Shown piece by piece: positions 11,500-21,700 of a stretch of 64,000 nt of DNA. The notes below the pieces were generated by a model. The model made no database searches. It was given only the letters and a program-made list of their open reading frames with translations, and was not told the origin of the DNA. The first letter of the stretch is position 1, and each line of letters begins with the position of its first letter. Source of the stretch: Sanderia malayensis (taxonomy: Eukaryota > Cnidaria > Scyphozoa > Semaeostomeae > Pelagiidae). Position numbers and translations under genes: made by a program. The DNA lies in contig RQOL01000810.1 of NCBI GenBank assembly GCA_013076295.1, positions 248,001-312,000 of the forward strand, written 5' to 3'.

Positions 11500-12165
11500 C
11501 CAACTAGACAAAAACAAGTTGAAATATGTGGTCTTGTTCTTGATAAAAAAACGCATAGGCATTTTTGGTTCAGCTAAGAACCTGGGGATATGGTTGGATA
11601 AGGAATTGAGTTTTGAAATTCACATCAACAAAATTGTTTCTAAATATCACTTAACATTGAGAGGTATTGCTAAAATAAAGTCTTTCTTACCAGCAGATTG
11701 CATAAACACACTGATTTCTGCACACGCTTCATCCAAACTGGACTATTGCAACTTGCTCTTCTTATATCATATCTCCAAAAACCAACTTCATGCCCCCCCC
11801 AATCTGTTCAAAATGCCGCAATATGATTACTTTTTCAACACACAAATTTTGACAGATGTCCTTATCTCCATTCTTCTTGCAGCTTCATTGGTGAAAGAGA
11901 GCATAATTTTCAAAACTTGTTTAATAATACATTATTGTGAATGAGGCGGGGGGGGTGCGCCTACGGCCTTGAAAGAAAACATTACAATTAACCGAACTGC
12001 AACCCTTGCAGCTCTTCCCGGTAAGACCAGGTATTGCGAGAGGTCATTTTCTAAGGCCGGACCATTTACTTTGGACTAAACTGCTTGAAAAACTTCGCAA
12101 AGCACAAGATACAACAAAATTCAAGAAAAAACTAAAGTCATTTTTAATCATTTTTGATGATAAAT
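11500..12165 (+). pseudogene. non-LTR RT C-terminal fragment
   Basis: Conserved post-palm blocks of CR1/L2-type RT are readable: AKNLGIWLDKELSFEIHI, then SKLDYCNLLF, and further on CERSFSKAGPF and a terminal FKKKLKSFL-like tail, with frameshifts and stops between them. Order and strand match the fragment at 10480-10760, so both belong to one decayed element split by an insertion. Confidence 0.65.
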
Positions 12166-12264
12166 AAAATTGATTATTTTTAGTTATAGAATTATTTATT
12201 GTCCACTTTTGAGCAAACAAACAAGAGGTTTTATTGGTTGTAGAAACAGGGAGTAAACATTCAT

Positions 12265-12283
12265 TTATTATTATTGTTGTTGA

Positions 12284-12317
<34 letters not shown>

Positions 12318-12458
12318 GTTATGGCTTCTACTGTTACACTCAGTGTTTCACTGGTAGTTTTGTCCTTGACAACCAGTAACCTCAGGTCCAAGGCTTCTAC
12401 TCATTAGTTGTTCTCTTTCCTTGAAGTCCAAGCGAAAGTCTACATGCCAAAGTTCTTC

Positions 12459-12500
<42 letters not shown>

Positions 12501-15500
12501 TATGTTCAATGTTTGTATTCACAAAGCTTGCTGTTATTGCTTTGTAGTATTAGTGCGATTTCGGATAGCTTCCCGCTATCTAGGAATCACACTTCTTTCT
12601 CCTTTTCCCTCACTGTCCTAATACCAGACGTAAAATCCTGGCGCTGCCTAACAAGGCTGTCTTTTGTGCATGTTCCACATTCATCTTGATCCCTATCGCT
12701 TCAACGTATGCTTCAAATTGTTTTGAAACAGCTCCTAATGCACCAACAACAACTGGTATGATCTCTACTTTCCTCATGCTCCAGAGTCTCGCTATTTCAT
12801 CACGCAATGGCCGATAGTTATCAATTTCCTCCCTTTCCGTTTCCACAACTCTTGCATCCCCTGGAATTGCAACATCAATTATCTTAGTTAGTTTGTTCTC
12901 CTTATCAACTCGGACGATGTCAGGTTTCTGGCAACAATTTCCCTATCACATTGGATGGACGACAAAGTCCCACAGTAATTTTACTTTTCATTCTCAACAC
13001 ATCCTTCGGGTTGTGTTCATACCAATTTTTGTTGCCTCTAGATCGAACTTTTTACATAATCTCCCAATGGATGTACTGGCACACATTGTTGTGACGTTTT
13101 AAGTATTCTTTTTGGGCAAGAACAGTACATTCACTAACAATATGAGAGACTGTTTCATTCCCTGGTCACACATCCTGCAGAGAGGAGACTCCCGACTTTA
13201 TCAATAAAGTGTTTGATGTTATTTGTTCTCAGTGCTTGTTCTTGGGCACTGCAACTTAATGCTTCGGTGCATCCTTTCAAGTCACTTGACTGAAGCCATT
13301 TCCACGAGTTCTGAAATCCTTCCCATCCATATCTCGTAGTACTGTCCATACATTCTTTTTTCCTTCCAGGCATTATAGACTCTCTCTTTCTCACGTTCTT
13401 GTACTCTTTTGGCTCCATAGCATCATCAGTCTTAATAGTACCTTGTCTTTTAACAGTTCTTAAAAGAGGCTCGACCTTATTTTTAACATACCACCCGAGA
13501 TTGTTCTCTTCAGAGGCTATGCAATTTTTGCAGCTGATCAGTCCTCTACCTCCCTTTTTCTTGGCACATACAGACGGTCGATATCACTTTTAGGATGGAA
13601 CTCTTTATGATCGTTAGAATTTTCCTGGTGTTTCCATCCATTGGTCAGCTTCATTTACTCGCCAGTTAAGAATACCTGCACCATATCTCAAAAGTGAGAT
13701 AGCCCATGTATTTAGAGCATTGATTTTATTCTTTCCATTTAACTTGCTCTTGCAGACTAGTTTAACCCTTCTGAAATATTCCGTTGCGAATGCTTCTTTC
13801 ATCTCTTTCTCCCTAACGCTGTCGAATTCTACGATTCCAAGATATTTGTATCCATCTTCATTAATGTGTTTTATAGTTTCTCCTGAAGTAGTACTATTCC
13901 ATTAGTCTTAGTCTTTGCAACAGCTCCTCTGTGCATTATTAATATCCCACACTTCTTTACTCCGAACTCCATCTTGATGTCATCACTAAACACCTGAACA
14001 GTTGACACCAGACTGCTAACTTCATTTCATTTTGCCAAACAATTTCAAATCATCCATGAATAATAAATGATTTAACTTCTCCCCATTCTTTAAGGTGTAG
14101 CAAACCTTTACCTTTCGTAGTATTCCACTCAAAGGTATCATACATATGACGAACAGCAAAGGTGACAGGCTGTCACCTTGAAATATTCCCCTTTTAATGT
14201 TAACATTCCCTAAAAAATCACCAGATGAAGTTAAGTTAATATTCCAGTTGTTCATTGATCTTTTGAGCATTTCTATTACATTGTCAGCTACATTCACCAT
14301 TTTAGGCTCTCTAATATCCAGGAGTGAGGAATCATATCGTAGGCCTTTCTGTAATCTATCCAGGCCATTCCTAAGTTTGTATGCCTTTTCTTGCAATCCT
14401 TCATGACAGTCTTGTCTATTAGTAGTTGATCTTTCGTTCCTCTACTCTTTCTCTTACACCCTTTTTGTTCAGATGGGAGTATTTTGTTGATTTCAAGATA
14501 ATCATAGACAGAATTAGAAATTATACCTGTCATCAGTTTCCACATAAGTGGCAAGCATGAAATTGGCCTGTAGTTATCAACAGCACTACCTTTGCTTGGA
14601 TCTTTTTGGCATAAAGCAGTCTTTCCAGTAGTAAGCCATTTAGGAACCTCCTTCCCGTTTACAAGTAGATCATTCATTTGAACAGCTATTCTTTCATGAA
14701 GTGCTGTTAGGTTCTTAATCCAGTATCCTTGGACTCCATCTGGTCCAGGGCTCTTCCAATTAGGCATCTTTTTACTTTGCGTAGATAACATATCCGTCGT
14801 GATTACTAAATCACCTTGTTTTTCTCCACCAACACTCTTCTTTAAGCTCTCGAAGCCACTCCGCGTGAGTATTGTGCTTCACTTCTTTGTCCCAGATATT
14901 GCTCCAAAATTCTTTACTCTCATTTGCATCAGGTTTTTCGCTGCTTTTTATCTCGCCATTAAGCTGTTGGTATACTTTCTTTTGATCTACTTGGAACATT
15001 CATTAAGTCTAAATTGTTCAATTCTCTGGTCATATCGCTTAATCTTCGTGCTTTTTACTTGTAGGCGTTGTCTTAATTCTTCTATTACAGTTCCTAATCC
15101 TTTTCGTTTAACATTATACTTTTTTCTAATTCCAAGTATTTCCTAAAGTTTATCAGCTCCTTTCTCCTCTTTCTATCAAGAATGCTAATATGGCTACGGA
15201 TTTCTTTTCTCGAGCTTTGAATTCTTCTTCCACCACGGAGTCACTCGGGCTTGTTGTTTCTTAAACACTTTCAGACCAGCTTCCTTTCCAACAAGGATAG
15301 AGCAAGCCTTAATCAGATTATTAGTGCTTATTAAATTGTCAGTCTTTATTTTTGGGAGAATCCTATTGATCTTTTGGACCCACTGTTTCAGAATTTTTCT
15401 TTCTATACGTTTGAAGCCTACCAGTTCTTCGTCCATATGTTCGTCAATGATCTTATTTAGTTTGTTTAACGTTTCAATTTCCTCGTCACTCAAGTCGTCG

Positions 15501-16071
15501 TTATGCACAACAAAAAATCTATCATCTTCATTCGTATTCACATCAATGCCTGCAGCCACATCTGTATCTTCCTCAACATCATGGACATCTTCATCAATAG
15601 CTTCGTCATTTTCATCTGCGTTTAATTTGTTCTAACTCAAGCTCAGTTAACCATCCATTTACTCTTATCATTCTAGCTACTCTTCTTACACAGTCTTTGT
15701 TCAGTCACTTCAAGTTGTTGTCTCTCCCATATTGCATGCATACGTTTTCTATAACCCCTAATTGGTTTTCCTTCGTCATTGATTGGTTTACTCAAATAAT
15801 AACACTCCATGACAGCAATGTTTAACTCTCTACCCCGACCCTTTCGCGCAGTAAGATGATGACGGCCGGGCCTGCGCTGCTGAGCCCGCAGGACACCTGC
15901 CGGACGAGGGACCATCACCTGAAGTTCCGGTCCCATTAACGTCGTTGATCTCGATACTTTCGTTTTCCATCTCACTCATTTGAGGTTGGTTTTCCATGTA
16001 ACTGGAGGGTTTTCCTTCCCGATGTTTTTACTGAGACACCATCATTGGGTTTTCATTTGGAGTTTCCTTCT
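12265..16071 (-). mobile_element. RLE-type (R2/R4/NeSL-like) non-LTR retrotransposon, decayed
   Basis: The element reads right to left, is cut by the scaffold gap at its 5' side, and ends in (AAT)n tails: one run at 12459-12499 inside the 3' UTR and one at 12265-12319 at the end. The single ORF encodes RT followed by a C-terminal restriction-like endonuclease, the architecture of the R2/R4/NeSL assemblage, which often inserts at specific sites. About 3.8 kb remain. Clade assignment within the assemblage is uncertain. Confidence 0.8.
12610..15975 (-). pseudogene. RLE retrotransposon ORF (RT plus endonuclease), many frameshifts
   Basis: In order on the minus strand: an N-terminal region with a GRGRELNIAVMECYYL block (15673-15975); a lysine-rich linker ending TPWWKK (15194-15559); RT blocks [25 protein letters not shown] and [18 protein letters not shown] (14294-14791); RGIFQGDSLSPLLF and the active site LFMDDLKLFG (14022-14200); a thumb region INALNTWAISLLRYGAGI (13614-13802); a degenerate CysHis region with CTEALSCSAQEQALRT (13155-13420); and a restriction-like endonuclease core with KPDIVRVDK and IIDVAIPGD (about 12855-12930), then a C-terminal tail to 12610. 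Frames change at least six times, so no product is expected. N-terminal zinc fingers, if present, lie in or beyond the gap. Confidence 0.8.
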
Positions 16072-16171
16072 NNNNNNNNNNNNNNNNNNNNNNNNNNNNN
16101 NNNNNNNNNNNNNNNNNNNNNNNNNNNNNNNNNNNNNNNNNNNNNNNNNNNNNNNNNNNNNNNNNNNNNNN
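16072..16171. other. assembly gap (100 N)
   Basis: Exactly 100 Ns, the conventional placeholder for a gap of unknown length. It falls between the RLE element and a long inverted repeat, the kind of place where assemblies break. Order and distance across it should not be trusted. Confidence 0.95.
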
Positions 16172-18057
16172 TTAAAAATTGATTAATTTAAAAAATTATT
16201 GGCCGAAGACGTGGAAGATTATAACTAAGCCATTATTGACCAGTTAAAGATAATTTTGGAACTATACAACGTGAATACGTCGCGCTCGAAGACTAACATT
16301 TTGCGGGCCTAGGCCATGCACTCTCGCCTAAACAATCAAGCGAATGGAGATATACTTGTTGCAAAATCGGGTAACTATTAAAGCGCATATATAGAAACAA
16401 AAATGTTTCAATTATAATAAAGTAGCTTAACTTTGGCATCCCTGCCTTTTTTTGCAAATATAGGCTGCTGTAGAAGTAGGATGACCATACATACCCTTTT
16501 CATAAAATTAACGCGTATCGGCATAGTAAGTCTACACCGCTTTTGATATAGCTGAAATCTGTCCAAACTTTTAATAAAGGATATGTAGTGGCTATAGATG
16601 AAATATTCACATATTTTAATAATTGAATACAGGCTGCATTGTGTAAATTATAGAATTTCTTAATAATCTGTCCAATAGTTGCTGTACTGCAACCATTCTG
16701 ATGGTGTTCTCTTTGCATGAAAATTTTTCAGTGAAAAATAATCAGACTTGTATGCTTCTTTGCACCAGTATTCATGAACAAAGTCATTAAAGAAGATAAT
16801 AAGTGGGAAATAATTGACCTTGCTAACTGTTATTATTTGCAAAGACCATGACAAAATTGTTTCATGATTTTATCATCACAATAATTAAGAACTTTCATAT
16901 TCAAAATCTTGTGGGGCAAGGAGAGGAGGACACCACCAACATGATACCGTAAATCCTCGAATAAGCCCCTGGGGGCTTATTTGCAAAAACAAAATTTTAG
17001 CCTGATTATTGTCCAATATTAAGCAAAATTTAAGCTATACGATGCGGCCAATAAATAAAGTTATTGGTTTACACTTGCTGCTATTTACAATACGTTCACC
17101 AAACAACTTCAATGTCTGGAATCTTGAGCTCAATAGCCTTGCAAATGATTATCAGGATGGGGGCTTATTTGAGGGGAGGGCTTATTCGAAGATGGGGGCT
17201 TATTCAAGGATTTATGGTAATAGAGTTGACCTTGCTCAAATACCAACTTGGTCCACCATATAATGGTCAAGTTGGTATTGAGGCATGAATAAACCAACTT
17301 AATACTGAAATTGTATGTTTCTGAGTGAACCCTACACTGAATAACTCAATTTCGAGTGAAAGATCATAGCATGCATGGAGCAAAAACAAGAAAATTGCCT
17401 CTTTGAAAGTACTTTGCCTCTGCTATTAATTCTTGACATTTATTTGCTAGAGTCTGCTATTCTCAAATTAATAGAACCCATAAATTTGTTTCTAATCAAA
17501 TCATTGGCTTTTTAAGCATATTAAAGGTGGTTCCCTTTCTTATCAGAACAATTTTTATTTGCCTTATTTCAAAATTTTGATGCTAGCATTGAAATTGCTC
17601 TTGCAAACCATCACTGCAAGTCTATAGCCACTGCATATCCTTTATTAAAAGTTTGGACAGATTTCAGCTTATCAAAAGCGGTGTACCCTTCTGACTTACT
17701 ATGCCGATACGCGTTAATTTTATGAAAAGGGTATGTATGGTCATCCTACTTGTACTTCTACAGCAGCCTATATTTGCAAAAAAAGGCAGGGATGCCAAAT
17801 TTAAGCTACTTTATTATAATTGAAACATTTTTGTTTGTATATATGCGCTTTAATAGTTACCCGATTTTGCAACAAGTATATCTCCATTCGCTTGATAGTT
17901 GAGGCGAGTGTATGGCCTAGGCCCGCAAAATGTCAGTCTTCGAGCGCAGCGTATTCCCGTTGTATAGTTCCGAATTTATCTTTAACTGGTCAATAATGGC
18001 TTAGTAATATTCTTCCACTTCTTCGGCCAATAATTTTTTAAATTAATCAATTTTTAA
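16172..18057. mobile_element. long inverted-repeat DNA element (arms ~430 bp)
   Basis: The left arm (16172 to about 16597, cut by the gap) and right arm (about 17622-18057) are inverted copies with few differences, reading TTAAAAATTGATTAATTT then TTATTGGCCGAAGA at the outer end. The ~1.0 kb between them has no recognisable transposase and contains the MITE at 16945-17219. This fits a non-autonomous foldback or TIR element. Because the left end is lost I cannot test for a target duplication. It lies downstream of the last MUS81 exon I can see. Confidence 0.7.
16945..17219. mobile_element. MITE, TACCGTAAATCCTCGAATAA family, copy 1
   Basis: Ends TACCGTAAATCCTCGAATAA and the inverse GGGGCTTATTCAAGGATTTA...GGTA, about 25 bp of terminal inverted repeat, with TA at both outer edges. 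No coding sequence. A second copy, about 85% alike by eye, lies at 53787-54053. The TA edges point to Tc1/mariner-type mobilisation. It sits between the arms of the surrounding inverted-repeat element, so it inserted after that element. Confidence 0.8.
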
Positions 18058-18734
18058 TGAAATAATTAAAGAATATATATCGCGGTAGAGTACGACGCAC
18101 CACTGTGAAAGAAAAGAATCGCACTTTTCGTGTTAGCTTCGTTTCGATGTTGGATCTCGTTTTCAAAAACGAATGGGAAAATGGTCTATTGTTTTTTCAA
18201 TAAATTGTTGTAACTCTTAATTATAGACATTGAATTATTTTTCGAAACTTGGAAATCCAAAGCTCCTTAGATACCACCCTGAAAATCCATTGTTGTTTTA
18301 GTCGGCTTGTGCCTAACCATTCCTGTAATTTGCCCACTCCTCACCATGTTGAATTTAAACAGAAAAACCCGCTGCAACATTGCAGACATGTGACGTTGTG
18401 ATGTCATCATCGTGTGTTGATTTTTCATATGAAAAGGTCAAAATTGCCCACTTTCAAGGTTAATAGCAAAAAAGCATACATATTTACCAAATTTTTTGCG
18501 ATATGTTAATCAGTGCAGTGAAATCTATAGATTTTTTAAATGAATATAATATGTAAAACTTCTTTGTATAAACACTTTAATTTTCAACCCTTAATAATAT
18601 ATGGGTTGAAAATTAAAATCAAGAAATGTGTGACAAAAGATGCTATTTAAAGGAAAACAAAAGAAACCATAAAATGTAATGCCCAAGGTAAAAAAAAAAT
18701 CACACAAAAAATCGCCAAATAATTCGTATCTTAC
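18058..18734. other. MUS81 intron 14 sequence
   Basis: No further MUS81 exon, repeat terminus or RNA gene is recognisable between the last MUS81 exon and the long inverted repeat. The sequence is AT-rich with short homopolymers. Confidence 0.4.
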
Positions 18735-21700
18735 CCAGCGGTAACTTCACAATTATCGACACACAGAATTATTTCAAATGACCCTGCAAAGAACGTAAAA
18801 CAAAGCTCAAAAAAGTAAATATAATTAAACAGTACAATTAAGTTTCACGACAATTCTTAAGATATTTTCATAATTGAAGAATCGTCAATAAAATGCCCCA
18901 TTAAACTTATATCATGGTATCAAGCAAATACCACGCCAAAGTTCGGCATAGTCTATTAACCGGACCTTGAGACTATGGACCCCGGACCCCGGACCATACC
19001 ATGTGACCGGACCATAGGACCGGACCATAGGACCAGACCATAAGACCAGACCATAGTTTCGGACCAGAGGGAATCCCCATTTATGAAGTAATTGAAATTA
19101 ATTGTTACGGCTTCGGTGATGTATTCGGTGATATTTCCGGGCATCACGATATTTACATTCGTGACTTGTTGATAAATTAAATTGTCAACTTGGTTCCTGT
19201 CTAAGGCTCTGCTCTTTCTCTGTTCACCAATGTTTCTTTCTCTCATGAGATTCGAACAAGCAAATAGTACGCACACATAAAATACACAAAGTGACACAAT
19301 CATATTTATTCCTTCATTTCTGTCACGAAACCAAGAGCTTCTTTAAAGCATACAATAACGACTGTCGACAAACGACAAACAACGACAGCAGTATCTCCAA
19401 CACTGCACAAACGGCGGCCCAACAACACTAAATCCAAAAGACTACGGCAACAAGATCTTTCTCAAGCATCTTCATCCCCGGCCCAGCAGTAGGTTTCTTC
19501 CCCTCGATCACAACGAGTTACTTGTAGAAATAAATTTTTGAAACTCGATTTTGCTACCAAAGGTTTCTTGAGTGTTAAATTTGTTAAATGCTAAAAGTTT
19601 TGTTAAATTTGATTCTGCCACACGAAACGTTTATTGGTGTTGAAATTATTGTGTTTATTACTATTATGTTTATTATTATGTTTATTGTTGTTGAAATAAA
19701 TAATAAATAAGTATATCTCTGGATATGTGTCCTGCTGATACACGTTACATTACAAAAACTACTTAAAATCTAGCACGTTTCCGTATCCAAAAATTTCATA
19801 AAGACTCCAGAAGCCTTTGGCAGCAAAATCGAGTTTCAAAAATATATTTCTACAAGTAACTCGTTGTGATCGAGGGGAAGAAACCTACTGTTGGGGATGA
19901 AGATGCTTGTTCGAATCTCATGAGAGAAAGAAACATTGGTGAACAGAGAAAGAGCAGAGCCTTAGACAGGAACCAAGTTGACAATTTATCAACAAGTCAC
20001 GAATGTAAATATCGTGATGCCCGGAAGGTCCGGTTAATAGACTATGCCGCCAAAGTTCTGGCATAGTCTATTAACCGGACCTTGAGACTATGGACCCCGG
20101 ACCCCGGACCATACCATGTGACCGGACCATAGGACCGGACCATAAGACCAGACCATAAGACCAGACCATAGTTTCGGACCAGAGGGGATCCCCATTTATG
20201 AAGTAATTGAAATTAATTGTTACGGCTTCGGTGATGTCTTCGGTGATATTTCCGGGCATCACGATATTTACATTCGTGACTTGTTGATAAATTGTCAACT
20301 TGGTTCCTGTCTAAGGCTCTGCTCTTTCTCTGTTCACCAATGTTTCTTTCTCTCATGAGATTCGAACAAGCATCTTCATCCCCAACAGTAGGTTTCTTCC
20401 CCTCGATCACAACGAGTTACTTGTAGAAATATATTTTTGAAACTCGATTTTGCTGCCAAAGGCTTCTGGAGTCTTTATGAAATTTTTGGATACGGAAACG
20501 TGCTAGATTTTAAGTAGTTTTTGTAATGTAACGTGTATCAGCAGGACACATATCCAGAGATATACTTATTTATTATTTATTTCAACAACAATAAACATAA
20601 TAATAAACATAATAGTAATAAACACAATAAATTCAACACCAATAAACGTTTCGTGTGGCAGAATCAAATTTAACAAAACTTTTAGCATTTAACAAATTTA
20701 ACACTCAAGAAACCTTTGGTAGCAAAATCGAGTTTCAAAAATTTATTTCTACAAGTAACTCGTTGTGATCGAGGGGAAGAAACCTACTGCTGGGCCGGGG
20801 ATGAAGATGCTTGAGAAAGATCTTGTTGCCGTAGTCTTTTGAATTTAGTGTTGTTGGGCCGCCGTTTGTGCAGTGTTGGAGATACTGCTGTCGTTGTTTG
20901 TCGTTTGTCGACAGTCGTTATTGTATGCTTTAAAGAAGCTCTTGGTTTCGTGACAGAAATGAAGGAATAAATATGATTGTGTCACTTTGTGTATTTTATG
21001 TGTGCGTACTATTTGCTTGTTCGAATCTCATGAGAGAAAGAAACATTGGTGAACAGAGAAAGAGCAGAGCCTTAGACAGGAACCAAGTTGACAATTTAAT
21101 TTATCAACAAGTCACGAATGTAAATATCGTGATGCCCGGAAATATCACCGAATACATCACCGAAGCCGTAACAATTAATTTCAATTACTTCATAAATGGG
21201 GATTCCCTCTGGTCCGAAACTATGGTCTGGTCTTATGGTCTGGTCCTATGGTCCGGTCCTATGGTCCGGTCACATGGTATGGTCCGGGGTCCGGGGTCCA
21301 TAGTCTCAAGGTCCGGTTAATAGACTATGCCCAAAGTTCTATCATGGTATCAAATACTTTAAAGAATGAAAAAGTCTTTAAAGAGTATTAAATAATAAAA
21401 ATGTTAGCTAAATAACAATTATCACACCAAGACGGCAGATTACCTTGCTTCATTACAAACAGAGGACTATCGCAAGATCTGAATAAAAGATAAAAATATA
21501 ATTATAATATTATATGACAGTGGCGGGAAAATATCAGTACAGTTGGGGCTATTGCGGCATTATGCTATTTTGAGAAGGTTTTTCTTTTGCTTTATAAAAA
21601 TATTCATATGAAAATGAAATTTTTATTGAAATCATAGTCAGACACAAAAGTATTTTTATGTCAACATTACCAGTCCCGGGTCCTTGCTTCCACTCCCCGC

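Noticed and set aside
12408..12689. Frames with poly-Leu or poly-Tyr
   Set aside because: They translate the (TTA)n microsatellite tail of the RLE element.
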